64,000 nt of DNA, taken from positions 16,055 to 80,054 of the forward strand of contig NZ_JAUYFU010000039.1 in the NCBI RefSeq assembly GCF_030689645.1, read 5' to 3'. A program made the position numbers and the translations under genes. Positions 34,657-43,908 of the stretch are shown piece by piece. A model generated the notes under the pieces. The model made no database searches. It saw nothing but the letters and a program-made list of their open reading frames with translations, and had not been told where the DNA came from. How positions within the stretch are numbered: the first letter of the stretch is position 1; each line of letters starts with the position of its first letter. The DNA comes from Humidesulfovibrio sp. GTDB lineage: Bacteria; Desulfobacterota; Desulfovibrionia; Desulfovibrionales; Desulfovibrionaceae.

Positions 34657-36570
34657 ATGCCCAAACCCAAGCACATCATAATCGCCTGCCTGGTTTGGAC
34701 TCTGCTCGCCGTCCTGTCTGCCGGACTGATCATCAGCGGGAACCACCGGCAAATGCAGGAGCAGTTCCGCGCAGCAGCGCAAATGGCCTTTGAAAAGGAC
34801 ATCACCTTCCGACTCTGGAACGCTTTTCACGGCGGCGTCTACGTGGAAGTGAACGAAAACAACCAGCCGAATCCCTACCTTGATGTTCCTGACCGCGACC
34901 TGCGGACCGATACGGGCAAGCACCTGACAATGATCAACCCGGCCTACATGACACGTCAGGCCCACGAAATTCAACAGGACGGCTCAGGCGTGCAAGGACA
35001 CATCACCAGCCTGAAGCCCATACGCCCGCAGAATGCCCCGACCCCCTGGGAACGCGCGGCATTGGAGTCCTTTGAACGCGGCGCGACAGAAGCATACGCA
35101 CTTGTGGAGGTTGAAGGGCAAAACCAGTTCCGATTCATGCGACCCATGATCACCGAAAAGCCCTGCCTCAAGTGTCACGCCAAGCAGGGATACGCCGAGG
35201 GTGACATCAGAGGGGGCATCAGCGTGGCCCTGCCGGTTGAGGCGCAGGTCATGGCGTTTCGCTCATACGCCGCCAAAACCGCCGTTGGGCATCTTCTCGT
35301 TTGGGCCTTCGGCATCGGGCTGGCCATCTTTGGCGGAAGGAAGCTCATGCAAAGCATCCAGAAGGAGCACCAAGCCCGCAAAGAAGCGGAAGCAGCCAAC
35401 ATGGCCAAGAGCGAATTCCTGGCCAACATGAGCCATGAGATCCGGACCCCGTTGAACGGCGTGCTGGGCATGCTGCAACTGCTCAAGGAAGAAAACGCGC
35501 CCAAGGAACGGTCCAATTACATAGGCATGGCCTATGACTCCGGCACCAGGCTCTTGGCCCTTTTGAACGACATCCTCGACATCTCCCGCGTGGAGGCTGG
35601 TCAACTGAAGCTGGAGCGCCAGCCCTTCAACCCCCGCGACCTGCTCGATACCGTGGCAACCATGTTCCAGAGCGCATGCGCCAAGCACGGCCTGAAGCTC
35701 ATCGTGACCCCGGATCCCCTTCTGCCTGAGATTCTGGTGGGCGATGAGGCCCGCCTGCGTCAGGTGCTCTTCAACCTTGTGGGCAACGCCGTAAAGTTCA
35801 CCCCAAAGGGCTCGGTGACGATCGAAGCCTGGGCCAGTTCCAGCGTGAAGAACTCCGCCGAGGTGCGCTTCTTCCTATCCATCAGCGACACGGGCATCGG
35901 CATTCCAGAGGACAAGCTCGGGCATGTGTTCGAACGGTTCACCCAGGTAGACGGCTCCTACACCCGGCGCTACCAGGGCGTGGGGCTGGGCTTGGCCATC
36001 GTCAAGCGCCTCATGGATCTCATGGGCGGCAGCATCGACGTGGACAGCGAGCCAGGGACGGGCACCACCTTTTTACTTCAGATTCCCCTTGCGCTGCCGC
36101 AGGCGCCGCTTTCTGAACAACCCGCCGGGTCCCAACGCCCTGGGCCTGGTGCGGCCTCGGAGCCCCTGCGCCTGCTGCTGGTGGAAGACGAAGAGGTGAG
36201 CAGAATCTCAGTCCAGGTGTTGCTCACGCGGATGGGGCACGATGTGACCAGCGCCCAGGACGGTCTTGCCGGGGTGGAGGCTTTCCGGCAGGGGCGCTAT
36301 CACTGCATCCTCATGGACATTCAGATGCCGATCATGAACGGAGTGGAGGCAACCAAGACCATCCGAGCCCTGGAGGAGCAGGAGGGCAGGCCGCGCGTGC
36401 GCATCATCGCCCTCACCGCCTACGCCTTGCCCGGCGACCGCGAGCACTTCATAGCCTCCGGCATGGACGACTACGTGACCAAGCCGGTGCAGCCAGAGGC
36501 CCTGCTCATGGCCCTGCGCAGGGCCAAAGCCGCTGGCCTTCCCGCGCTGGAGCCTCTGTCCAAAACCTAG
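34657..36570 (+). CDS. Hybrid histidine kinase with periplasmic heme-type (Tll0287-like) sensor
   Basis: A 637-aa membrane kinase. A first membrane span (residues 8-27) and a second (about 211-228) enclose a periplasmic DUF3365/Tll0287-like domain containing [17 protein letters not shown]170, C173 and H174 form a CXXCH heme c site. The kinase core has [20 protein letters not shown] (phospho-His260), an N box ([14 protein letters not shown]), G1 ([14 protein letters not shown]) and [13 protein letters not shown]. The C-terminal receiver shows [22 protein letters not shown] and TKPVQPE. Redox or gas sensing is inferred from the heme motif. No partner regulator is adjacent. Confidence 0.9.
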   Translation: MPKPKHIIIACLVWTLLAVLSAGLIISGNHRQMQEQFRAAAQMAFEKDITFRLWNAFHGGVYVEVNENNQPNPYLDVPDRDLRTDTGKHLTMINPAYMTRQAHEIQQDGSGVQGHITSLKPIRPQNAPTPWERAALESFERGATEAYALVEVEGQNQFRFMRPMITEKPCLKCHAKQGYAEGDIRGGISVALPVEAQVMAFRSYAAKTAVGHLLVWAFGIGLAIFGGRKLMQSIQKEHQARKEAEAANMAKSEFLANMSHEIRTPLNGVLGMLQLLKEENAPKERSNYIGMAYDSGTRLLALLNDILDISRVEAGQLKLERQPFNPRDLLDTVATMFQSACAKHGLKLIVTPDPLLPEILVGDEARLRQVLFNLVGNAVKFTPKGSVTIEAWASSSVKNSAEVRFFLSISDTGIGIPEDKLGHVFERFTQVDGSYTRRYQGVGLGLAIVKRLMDLMGGSIDVDSEPGTGTTFLLQIPLALPQAPLSEQPAGSQRPGPGAASEPLRLLLVEDEEVSRISVQVLLTRMGHDVTSAQDGLAGVEAFRQGRYHCILMDIQMPIMNGVEATKTIRALEEQEGRPRVRIIALTAYALPGDREHFIASGMDDYVTKPVQPEALLMALRRAKAAGLPALEPLSKT

Positions 36571-36665
36571 TCCCGAAGATCGGCTTTCTGTGGCGAGGCA
36601 ATGCTATCCATGCAACCTGCCCCCCAATCGGCCCGGCGGAAGCTCTTTCAGCCCTCAAACCACAA

Positions 36666-36689
36666 AGCCGACGCGTTGCCACGTCGGCT
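36666..36689 (-). terminator. Hairpin downstream of lepB
   Basis: AGCCGACG (36666-36673) and CGTCGGCT (36682-36689) form an 8-bp stem; on the minus strand it is followed by TTGTGGTTTG. It lies about 95 bp past the lepB stop and could end that transcript. The rest of the 36571-36782 gap shows nothing else. Confidence 0.4.
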
Positions 36690-36782
36690 CCAAGAGTGTG
36701 CTGCTGGAATGAAGAAAAGCGCGCTCTGCAATACTTCCCCACGCCGCAGACCAGCCTCACAAAGGGCATTGCGCCCGCGCAG

Positions 36783-37640
36783 CTATCTGGCGGGCAGGCC
36801 CGTGCGGTCCAGGTGCAACCTTCCGCGCTCGTCCATTGACATGATGACGTAAAGCGGCGTGGCCAGCATGCGCGCGCGATTCACCGGCCCGTAGCTGCGC
36901 GAGTCGAACGAGGCGTGGCGGTTGTCTCCCATGACATAATACTCATCCGGCGCCAGGCGTGCGGGCGACATGTCCAGGCTCTTGCCCCCCGGCCAGCGCG
37001 ATGCGTAATAGCCCTCGTCGATGGGATCGCCGTTGATGTACACCAGACCGTCCTCCACCTCCACCACCTCGCCCGGCAGGCCCACCACGCGCTTGACGAA
37101 GATCAGCGAGTGCTCGGACGGATACTGGAACACCACCAGCTGGCCGCGCCGGATGATGTCGCGCGGGCGCAGGGCGGCGCAGCGCAAGCGGTCGCCGGAG
37201 CGCAAGGTGGGGCGCATTGAGGTCTGGGCCACGCTATAGATGGGAAAAGCCCAGCGCTCGGCCTGGCCCGCGACGACAGATACCGTCGCCATGACGACGA
37301 TGATGCCCAGGTAGACCACCGGGGTGTTCCGCGGGCCGGGGATGAAGTCGTGCAGGAGTTTGGCCACGCGCCGTGCGTCCCAGGCGGCGTAGAGAGAGAG
37401 CAGCAGGTAGCCGGCCAGGGACGATACCCACCAGCGGAAGGTCTCCGCCGCGCCGATGCCCAGCAGCTGCCAAGCGGCGGCAAAGGCGAGCAGCACCATG
37501 CCCTTGCGGAATCGGCCATTATACACCTGGCCAAGGCCAGGCCACAAAAAGGAAAGCAAGGCCGCCAGCCAGGGCTTTCGCGGACTGGCTGGAGGTCCGG
37601 CGGACACGCCGGAGTTTCGGGGCAGGACGTTCAGATGCAT
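36783..37640 (-). CDS. lepB: Signal peptidase I with extra N-terminal membrane region
   Basis: Cleaves signal peptides of exported proteins at the membrane. The 285-aa protein carries the S26 motifs: SVAQTSMRPTLRSGDRL (catalytic Ser), LIFVKRVVGLPGEVVEVEDG (catalytic Lys), and YYVMGDNRHASFDSRSYGPV. Before the catalytic part are about three hydrophobic spans (residues 22-115), the first with LLSFLWPGLGQVYNGRFRKG, which resembles a TM2-type segment. The ATG at 37638-37640 has GAGG eight bases upstream; an ATG at 37668-37670 would add ten residues. Divergent from ruvX. Confidence 0.9.
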   Translation of the reverse strand: MHLNVLPRNSGVSAGPPASPRKPWLAALLSFLWPGLGQVYNGRFRKGMVLLAFAAAWQLLGIGAAETFRWWVSSLAGYLLLSLYAAWDARRVAKLLHDFIPGPRNTPVVYLGIIVVMATVSVVAGQAERWAFPIYSVAQTSMRPTLRSGDRLRCAALRPRDIIRRGQLVVFQYPSEHSLIFVKRVVGLPGEVVEVEDGLVYINGDPIDEGYYASRWPGGKSLDMSPARLAPDEYYVMGDNRHASFDSRSYGPVNRARMLATPLYVIMSMDERGRLHLDRTGLPAR

Positions 37641-37853
37641 GGCTCGCGCCTCGTTGGTTGCTCTCTTCATGTCTTTAGCAGATGACGCCCCAGGAGGCAA
37701 AGGGTTGCAAGGGGGCGAAATATGCCACGGGCCGCCTGCTCGCGCCGTCCGCGCCCTTGACACAAACCCGGCCTTTGCCCCACACTCCGCCCGCTCCGGC
37801 TTCGCATGCGCCTCTGTGCCGCATGGTCTGCGCCGGGGCGAAAGGACACCACC

Positions 37854-38267
37854 ATGCGCGTGCTCGGAATTGATTACGGACAGGTCCGCGTGGGCCTGGC
37901 CCTTACGGACCCCGAAGGCCGCATGGCCTTCCCCCGGCCCGCATTGACGCGCACCACCCGCGACGGACTCTTCGAAGCGCTCAAGGCGCTCATTGAGGCC
38001 GAGGGAGTGGAGGCCGTGGTTGTGGGCCTGCCCCTGACCATGGACGGCGGCGACTCCCTGACCACCCGGCAGACCCGGAACTTCGCCGAAAGCCTTGCCC
38101 GGCGCATCACCGCGCCCGTGCATCTCATGGACGAACGCTTGAGCTCCGCAGCGGCGGATGCTCAGCTCAAGGAGGCCGGTCTGTGCAGCCGGAAGAGAAA
38201 AGTGCGCCTGGACAGCCAGGCGGCGGTGCAGATCCTGGAAACCTGGATCGCCCAAAATCCCGCGTAA
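37854..38267 (+). CDS. ruvX: Putative pre-16S rRNA nuclease / Holliday junction resolvase-like YqgF
   Basis: The YqgF/RuvX family trims pre-16S rRNA and resembles RNase H-fold resolvases. The 137-aa protein has VLGIDYGQVRVGLALTDPEG (first acidic residue), VEAVVVGLPLTMDGGDSL, VHLMDERLSSAAADAQL (second acidic pair) and LDSQAAVQILETWI (last Asp), the complete family set. The ATG at 37854 follows AAAGGACACCACC. Its last 85 bp contain the start of mltG in another frame. Confidence 0.93.
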   Translation: MRVLGIDYGQVRVGLALTDPEGRMAFPRPALTRTTRDGLFEALKALIEAEGVEAVVVGLPLTMDGGDSLTTRQTRNFAESLARRITAPVHLMDERLSSAAADAQLKEAGLCSRKRKVRLDSQAAVQILETWIAQNPA

Positions 38268-39487
38268 AACCCCTGCTGTTGATCCTGCTTGGATTCGTCG
38301 CAACCGTTGCGACGGCTCTCGCCGGAGCCACAATCTATTTCCTCGGTCCGGCGGATGCGCCAGGCCGCGAAGCCATCGTGCTCATCCGACCAGGCATGAC
38401 GCTGCCTGCAATCGCCCGCGAGCTGGAAACCCAGGGGCTCATCAGAAACGCCCAGGCCATGGTGCTGCTGGCCAAGGTGCACGGCAACCTGACATCGGCC
38501 AAGGCGGGCGAGTTCCTCCTGAGCTCCGGCTGGCCACCGCAGGAGATCCTGCGCGTCATCACCACCACCAGCGGCATCCAGCACCGCGTTTCCGTGCGCG
38601 AGGGGCTTCCCTGGTGGACGGCGGCAAAACTCTTCGAGGCTGAGGGACTCACCGATCAGGCCAGCTTTGAGCAGGCCATGAAGAACGCCACCCTGCTCTC
38701 GAAATATTCCATCCCCAGCGACTCGGCCGAAGGCTACCTGTTCCCGGAAACCTACCAACTGCCGCGCACTCAGGCCGACAACGGCACAGTGGCCGTGGAG
38801 GCCATGCTCAAGGAATTCGACCGCCAGGTAAAAAAACTCTGGCCCCAGGGCCCGCCCCCGGCGGAGGAACTCAAGCGCCTGGTCATCCTGGCCTCACTGG
38901 TGGAGCGCGAAACCGGCGACGCCACCGAGCGTCCGCGCATCGCCGGGGTGTTCGTGAACCGCCTGCGCCTGGGCATGCGCCTGCAATGCGACCCCACCAC
39001 CATCTACGGCCTGGGCCCGGCCTTTGACGGCGACCTCAAGCGCGTTCACCTGGAGGACGCGGCCAACCCGTACAACACCTACGCCCGCGCAGGGCTGCCG
39101 CCAGGCCCCATCTGCTCCCCCGGCTTGGAGGCCATCAAGGCCGCCCTGAACCCGGAGGCCCACGAGTACATCTATTTCGTGGCGCGGGGCGACGGCAGCC
39201 ACGAGTTCAGCGCCACCCTCGACGAGCACAACCGCGCCGTGAACCGCTTCCAGCGCCACCGCAGAGCGGAGGCCTACCAGTCCGCCCCGCAGGCTCCGGG
39301 CGCTGTCCAGCCTGCCAAGGCTGCCGCCCCAGCGCCAAAGCCCAAGGGTAAGCCCGCAAAACAGGAGAAAGCCGCGCAGCCAAAGCCCAAGCAGGAAAAA
39401 AGCAAAGCAGGCAAAACAAAGCCTGCGGAGGTTTCGCGCCAGGAAAAGTCCGGCGGCGAGGCGAAACGCCAGCTTAAATCAACCTGA
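38183..39487 (+). CDS. mltG: Endolytic murein transglycosylase MltG
   Basis: Cuts nascent peptidoglycan strands at the inner membrane. The 434-aa protein has one N-terminal span (about residues 30-52), a LysM-like region (VLIRPGMTLPAIARELETQG), and the YceG catalytic blocks AEGYLFPETYQLPR, LVERETGDATERPRIAGVF (catalytic Glu), QCDPTTIYGLG and YNTYARAGLPPGPICSPG. A Lys/Ala/Pro-rich tail of about 70 residues follows. The start is GTG at 38183 with GGAGG seven bases upstream, inside ruvX; no other start fits. A ruvX-mltG pair is a common arrangement. Confidence 0.93.
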   Translation: MQPEEKSAPGQPGGGADPGNLDRPKSRVKPLLLILLGFVATVATALAGATIYFLGPADAPGREAIVLIRPGMTLPAIARELETQGLIRNAQAMVLLAKVHGNLTSAKAGEFLLSSGWPPQEILRVITTTSGIQHRVSVREGLPWWTAAKLFEAEGLTDQASFEQAMKNATLLSKYSIPSDSAEGYLFPETYQLPRTQADNGTVAVEAMLKEFDRQVKKLWPQGPPPAEELKRLVILASLVERETGDATERPRIAGVFVNRLRLGMRLQCDPTTIYGLGPAFDGDLKRVHLEDAANPYNTYARAGLPPGPICSPGLEAIKAALNPEAHEYIYFVARGDGSHEFSATLDEHNRAVNRFQRHRRAEAYQSAPQAPGAVQPAKAAAPAPKPKGKPAKQEKAAQPKPKQEKSKAGKTKPAEVSRQEKSGGEAKRQLKST

Positions 39488-39567
39488 ACGCACAGGACTG
39501 CCCTGCCCTGGCCCGTTCCACGCCACATGATCCGGCCTGTGCCGAACCGCGCAACCCTGCTCTTTTC

Positions 39568-39596
39568 TTGACACCTCCGCACCACTGGGGCATTCT
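39568..39596 (+). promoter_or_regulatory. Possible promoter of the moeA-like gene
   Basis: TTGACA at 39568-39573, 17-bp spacer, CATTCT at 39591-39596, about 35 bp before the ATG. The -10 match is weak. Confidence 0.3.
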
Positions 39597-39629
39597 TCTG
39601 TCATATTTGACACACCCCTGGAGGCGGCC

Positions 39630-41591
39630 ATGAGCAGTTCCGAAGACCGCAACATCTACCTCTCCACCATCGCCCCGGCCGAGGCGGTTCAGCGCGCCAA
39701 AGACGCCCTGGACCGCGCCGCGCTCATTCGCCCGGAAACCGTTCCCGCCCATGAATCCTGCGGCAGAGTGACCAGCGCGCCCATTTTCGCGCGCTGCTCA
39801 TCGCCCACCTTCCACGCCGCAGCCATGGACGGCATCGCCGTCAGTTCATCAGCCACCTTCGCCGCGCGCGAAGGCAGCCCCGTGACCCTGAAAAAGGGCG
39901 CGGGCTTCGTGCCAGTCAACACCGGCCATTCCCTGCCCGACGGCATGGACGCCGTGGTCATGATCGAGCAGGTGGAGCAGATGGACGAGGACACGGTGCG
40001 CATCGAGTCCCCGGCCTTCCCCTGGCAGCACGTGCGCCGCATCGGCGAGGATATCGTGGCCACCGAGCTTCTGCTGCCCCAGAACCACACCCTCTCGCCC
40101 TATGACGTGGGCGCGCTGCTGGCCGCAGGCATCTTCGAACTCTCCGTGTGGGAGCGCGTGCGCCTGACCTTCATCCCCACCGGCGACGAGGTGCTGGACT
40201 TCACGGCCTGCCCAACCCCTGGCCCCGGCCAGGTCATTGAAAGCAACTCCCAGGTGTTCCGGGCCATCGCCGCCTCCTGGGGTGCGCTGCCCAGCTTCAC
40301 CGCTCCCGTGCCCGACAAGCCGGAGGCCCTGCGCGCAGCCGTGGCCGCAGCCCTGGCAAGCGGCGCCCATGTCGTCGTGGTGGGCGCAGGCTCCAGCGCA
40401 GGCAGCAAAGATTTCACCCGCAGCACCTTCGAGAGCTTCGGCAAGCTGCTGGCCCACGGCATTTCCGTCATGCCGGGCAAACCCACCGTGCTGGGCCTCA
40501 CCAGCGGGCTCTTCGAGGGGCGGCTGCTTGTGGGCGCGCCGGGCTATCCCGTCAGCGCCGTGGTCTGCCTGGAGGACGTTCTCCAGCCCATCGTGCGCTG
40601 GCTCATGCGCCAGGCCACGCCAGGCAGGCAGAAGATTTCCGCGCGGCTGGCGCGCAAGACTCCAAGCCGCCCCGGCATGGAGGAGATCGTGCGGCTGGCC
40701 GTGGGCAGGGTCGGCGGCAGCTACGTGGCCGCCCCCCTGGCGCGCGGGGCCGGGCTCATCACCAGCCTCACCAAGGCCCAGGCAATCACACGCATCCCGG
40801 CCCAGAGCGAGGGCCTGGAGCAGGACGCCATCATCGAAGCGGAGCTGCTGGTGCCCTTGGCCGGGCTGGACAGCGTGCTCGTTCACATCGGCAGCCACGA
40901 CAACATCCTGGACCTGTTGGCCAACGAGCTCATGGGCCTGGGCGAACCGCTTTCCCTGGTGTCGAGCCACGTGGGCAGCATGGGCGGCCTCACCGCGCTC
41001 AAAAACGGCTCGGCCCTGTTCGCGGGCTGCCACCTGTTCGATCCCGACAGCGGCGACTTCAACTTCCCCTTCCTTGCCAAGCACTTGCCCGGACTGGATC
41101 TCACAGTCATCAACCTGGCCATCCGCCACCAGGGGCTCATGGTGCAGAAGGGCAACCCCAAAAACATCCAGGGCGTGGCCGATCTGGCCCGGCCCGACGT
41201 GAACTTCATCAACCGCCAGCGCGGCGCAGGCACGCGGATATTGCTCGATCATCACCTGGACAAGGCGGGCATACGCCCGGAGCAGGTGCGCGGGTATGAC
41301 CGCGAGGAATACACGCACATGGCCGTGGCCGTGAACGTGCTCACCGGCGCGGCGGACTGCGGCCAGGGCATCTATGCCGCGGCCAAAGCCCTGGATCTGG
41401 ACTTCATGCCCCTGGCCCGCGAACGCTACGACCTCATCCTGCCCACGGCATGCCTCGACGACCCGCGCATCCAGACCCTGCGCCAGGTCATCGGCACCGC
41501 GCAGTTCCAGGAGCGCATGCGCGGCCTCGGCGGCTACGACACGCCGCTGACGGGCAAGGTAATGACGCCGGGCATGGGCTTGGGCAAGTAG
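39630..41591 (+). CDS. MoeA-like molybdopterin protein fused to a binding-protein-like domain
   Basis: A 653-aa two-part protein. Residues about 10-420 are MoeA-like (molybdate insertion into molybdopterin): FHAAAMDGIAV, FVPVNTGHSLPDGMDAVVMI, LTFIPTGDEVLDF, VVVGAGSSAGSKDFT and ISVMPGKPTVLGL, ending with the small barrel ISARLARKTPSRPGMEE. Residues about 425-650 (VLVHIGSHDNILDLLANELM, NFINRQRGAGTRILLDHHLD, AVAVNVLTGAADCGQGIYAA) resemble a periplasmic-binding-protein fold of the PBP-like type fused to MoeA in many anaerobes, probably sensing or docking molybdate or tungstate. The ATG at 39630 follows GGAGGCGGCC. Confidence 0.9.
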   Translation: MSSSEDRNIYLSTIAPAEAVQRAKDALDRAALIRPETVPAHESCGRVTSAPIFARCSSPTFHAAAMDGIAVSSSATFAAREGSPVTLKKGAGFVPVNTGHSLPDGMDAVVMIEQVEQMDEDTVRIESPAFPWQHVRRIGEDIVATELLLPQNHTLSPYDVGALLAAGIFELSVWERVRLTFIPTGDEVLDFTACPTPGPGQVIESNSQVFRAIAASWGALPSFTAPVPDKPEALRAAVAAALASGAHVVVVGAGSSAGSKDFTRSTFESFGKLLAHGISVMPGKPTVLGLTSGLFEGRLLVGAPGYPVSAVVCLEDVLQPIVRWLMRQATPGRQKISARLARKTPSRPGMEEIVRLAVGRVGGSYVAAPLARGAGLITSLTKAQAITRIPAQSEGLEQDAIIEAELLVPLAGLDSVLVHIGSHDNILDLLANELMGLGEPLSLVSSHVGSMGGLTALKNGSALFAGCHLFDPDSGDFNFPFLAKHLPGLDLTVINLAIRHQGLMVQKGNPKNIQGVADLARPDVNFINRQRGAGTRILLDHHLDKAGIRPEQVRGYDREEYTHMAVAVNVLTGAADCGQGIYAAAKALDLDFMPLARERYDLILPTACLDDPRIQTLRQVIGTAQFQERMRGLGGYDTPLTGKVMTPGMGLGK

Positions 41592-41613
41592 CCTCCCACG
41601 CCTGCACACGCAA

Positions 41614-41651
41614 AAAAAGCGCCGGACCGCAGCAGCAGTCCGGCGCTTTTT
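41614..41651. terminator. Bidirectional terminator between moeA-PBP and argC
   Basis: AAAAAGCGCCGGAC (41614-41627) pairs perfectly with GTCCGGCGCTTTTT (41638-41651) around a 10-base loop. It serves both convergent genes. Confidence 0.9.
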
Positions 41652-41676
41652 CGCGTCGTATGGGAAGGCCCCAGCC

Positions 41677-42756
41677 TTACGGCATGAGCGGGGCCAGGGG
41701 CAACCCCTGCGTCTCCGGCAGGCCGAGCATGAGGTTCGCCCCGGCCACGGCCTGGCCCGAAGCGCCCCGGCACAGGTTGTCGATGGTGGTGACGATGATG
41801 AGCCTGCCGATGCGCTCGTCCACGGCAAGGCCAATGTCGCAGAACATGGTGCCCCGCACGAAGCGCGTTTCCGGCAGGGTGCCTGCGGGCAGCACGCGCA
41901 CAAGGTCTTCGTTCTTGTAGCGCTCGGCATAAATGGCGTGGACCTCGGCCAGGGAAAGGGGCTTCACCAGCCGCGTGTAGATGGTGGACAGGATGCCCCG
42001 GCTGATGGGCAAAAGGTGCGTATTGAAGGACAGGGCAACGTCCTCGCCCGCCAGAAGCGACGCTTCCTGCTCGATCTCCGGCGTGTGGCGGTGGCGGGTC
42101 AGGTTGTAGGCGCGGAAGGTGTCGGACACCTCGCAGAACAGCGTGCCCACGCCCGCAGTTCTGCCTGCGCCGCTGGTGCCGCTCTTGGAGTCGATGACGA
42201 TGTCGCCCGTGTGGACCAGACCCTGCTCCAGGGCGGGCGCAAGGCCCAGAATGGCCGAGGTTGGGTAGCAGCCCGGATTGGCGATGAGCCGCGCTCCAGC
42301 CATCTTGTGGCGGTACAGCTCGGGCAGGCCGTACACTGCCTCGGCCAGAAGCTTGGGCTGGGTGTGCGGCGTGGCGTACCATTTCTCATAGGTGGCCTTG
42401 TCGCGCAGGCGAAAGTCCGCCGAAAGATCCACGACCTTCACGCCCTTTTCAATGAGCGCGGCGGCGATTTCCTGGGCGGTCTTGTGCGGAACGGCCAGGA
42501 ACACCAGCTTGCACGAGGCGGCGAGGTCGGCCGGGTCGGGCATGGTGACCGTGAGCGCGCCCATGCGGCCCAGGTCGCCGGGGCCGGAAAGATAGGGGTA
42601 CAGCGAGGCCAGGGTCTTGCCCGCCTCAGACCGGCTGGTGGCCCGCACCAGCTCCAGGCCGGGGTGGCCAGCCAGAACGCGGGTCAGTTCCATGCCGGTG
42701 TAGCCGGTGACCCCCACAAGGCCCACGGGAATGCGCTCGAAATTCTTGCTGGGCAT
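41677..42756 (-). CDS. argC: N-acetyl-gamma-glutamyl-phosphate reductase
   Basis: Third step of arginine/ornithine synthesis, reducing N-acetylglutamyl phosphate with NADPH. The 359-aa protein has VGLVGVTGYTGMELTRVLAG (nucleotide binding), the catalytic cysteine motif LIANPGCYPTSAILGLAPAL, VIDSKSGTSGAGRTAGVG and the His region HRHTPEIEQEASLL. The ATG at 42754-42756 overlaps the downstream side of the DUF1844 stop by only a few bases, so the two genes are probably co-transcribed. No other arg gene is nearby. Confidence 0.95.
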   Translation of the reverse strand: MPSKNFERIPVGLVGVTGYTGMELTRVLAGHPGLELVRATSRSEAGKTLASLYPYLSGPGDLGRMGALTVTMPDPADLAASCKLVFLAVPHKTAQEIAAALIEKGVKVVDLSADFRLRDKATYEKWYATPHTQPKLLAEAVYGLPELYRHKMAGARLIANPGCYPTSAILGLAPALEQGLVHTGDIVIDSKSGTSGAGRTAGVGTLFCEVSDTFRAYNLTRHRHTPEIEQEASLLAGEDVALSFNTHLLPISRGILSTIYTRLVKPLSLAEVHAIYAERYKNEDLVRVLPAGTLPETRFVRGTMFCDIGLAVDERIGRLIIVTTIDNLCRGASGQAVAGANLMLGLPETQGLPLAPLMP

Positions 42757-42759
42757 GTC

Positions 42760-43050
42760 TCAGCCCACCTTGTTCACGTATTTCATGCGCAGGGTGTAGA
42801 GCATCTCGCACAGAAGCTTCTGCTCCTCATCATCCAGACCGTTGGTGGTCTTCTGCTGGAGCATGCCCAGGATATCGATGACCTGCTTGGCCAGATGGGG
42901 CTGGACGTCCAGCTTGCCGGTGCTGGGATCCACGGCCTCGCCCAGGTGCACCATGGCCGAGGAGGACAGGGACAGCACAAAGGTGGAAAAATCTATTTCC
43001 GGCAAGCCCATGAGGTGTTCGCCGCACCCGCAGCTCTTGGTATCGGACAT
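42760..43050 (-). CDS. DUF1844 protein
   Basis: A 96-aa protein of the DUF1844 family, found mainly in delta-proteobacteria and related phyla: LPEIDFSTFVLSLSSSAMVH, LGEAVDPSTGKLDVQPHLAK, QVIDILGMLQQKTTNGLDDE and a helical end LLCEMLYTLRMKYVNKV. A CGCGEH cluster lies near the N-terminus. Function unknown. The ATG at 43048-43050 has GGAGGCGATC upstream; a GTG at 43063-43065 would add five residues. Confidence 0.85.
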   Translation of the reverse strand: MSDTKSCGCGEHLMGLPEIDFSTFVLSLSSSAMVHLGEAVDPSTGKLDVQPHLAKQVIDILGMLQQKTTNGLDDEEQKLLCEMLYTLRMKYVNKVG

Positions 43051-43168
43051 GATCGCCTCCGTCACATTCTGAATTGGGTCATGCTACACCTTCCCCGGCC
43101 AGGGCACAAGACCGCACGCGGACCTGGACGCGTTTCACCCTGCCGCGCAAGGCTTTGCGCCACGCCCT

Positions 43169-43198
43169 GCCCCCACCGTGCCCCCACCGTGCCCCCAC
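43169..43198. repeat. Short tandem repeat of GCCCCCACCGT
   Basis: Two full and one partial copy of the 11-mer GCCCCCACCGT occupy 43169-43198 in the gap between the DUF1844 gene and plsY. Probably replication slippage in a C-rich spacer. Confidence 0.6.
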
Positions 43199-43267
43199 TT
43201 TGCAACCAGGGGCGAACAATGTACAAGGGCCTTGCTCAACGTTCCGATTCTGCTTCAAGGAGTGCCC

Positions 43268-43870
43268 ATGATCGCGTTTCTGCTCTTCCTGATGGCCTTT
43301 GGCCTGGGCATGGTGCCCTTTGGCCTGTACGTGGCGCGTTTCGTCAAAGGCATAGACCCGCGCGATGCGGGCAGCCGCAACGTGGGCGCCACCAACGTGG
43401 CGCGGCTGTGCGGAACGCCCTGGGGCGTGCTTACCCTGGCCCTGGACCTGTTCAAGGGCTTTCTGCCCTGCGTGCTGGCCCCGGCGGATACGGGCTGGAT
43501 CGCGCTTTCGCTCATCGGGCTGGCGGCGATAATGGGCCACGCGTACTCCCCGCTGCTGAACTTCCGGGGCGGCAAGGCCGTGGCCACAACGGTGGGCGTG
43601 TTTCTGGCGCTTGCTCCGGGCGCGCTCATCCTCTCGGCCATTTGCTGCCTGCTGGTGATCTGGCTGTCCGGCTACGTGAGCGTGGGCTCGCTGACCCTGG
43701 CCCTGGCGCTGCCGGTGTTCTGCCTGCTCACGGGCAACGTCAGCATGATTCCGCTGGCTGCGGGCGTGATGCTCTTCTTGTTCTGGCGGCACCGCGAGAA
43801 CATCCTGCGCCTGAACAAGGGCCAGGAGATGCCGTGGAGGAAGGGGAAGAAGTGCGAGGCGGGGGCGTAG
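43268..43870 (+). CDS. plsY: Glycerol-3-phosphate acyltransferase PlsY
   Basis: Transfers acyl groups from acyl-phosphate to glycerol-3-phosphate, the first membrane step of phospholipid synthesis. The 200-aa integral membrane protein has about five spans, the catalytic loops AGSRNVGATNVARLCG and GHAYSPLLNFRGGKAVATTV, and WRHRENILRLNKGQE at the end. The ATG at 43268 follows AAGGAGTGCCC; in-frame upstream starts lack a ribosome-binding site. A low-G+C gene follows 38 bp after its stop. Confidence 0.95.
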   Translation: MIAFLLFLMAFGLGMVPFGLYVARFVKGIDPRDAGSRNVGATNVARLCGTPWGVLTLALDLFKGFLPCVLAPADTGWIALSLIGLAAIMGHAYSPLLNFRGGKAVATTVGVFLALAPGALILSAICCLLVIWLSGYVSVGSLTLALALPVFCLLTGNVSMIPLAAGVMLFLFWRHRENILRLNKGQEMPWRKGKKCEAGA

Positions 43871-43908
43871 GATGCCAGACAAGTACAACTCACCAAGGAA
43901 TACACATC

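Noticed and set aside
43169..43198. Tandem GCCCCCACCGT repeat as a CRISPR-like or regulatory array
   Set aside because: No unique spacers and only 2.7 units; slippage in a C-rich spacer is enough.
41938..43908. 657-codon upstream part of the frame that ends in the TIR-like protein
   Set aside because: It reads antisense to argC and DUF1844 and out of frame through plsY; only the part from GTG 43909 is coding.
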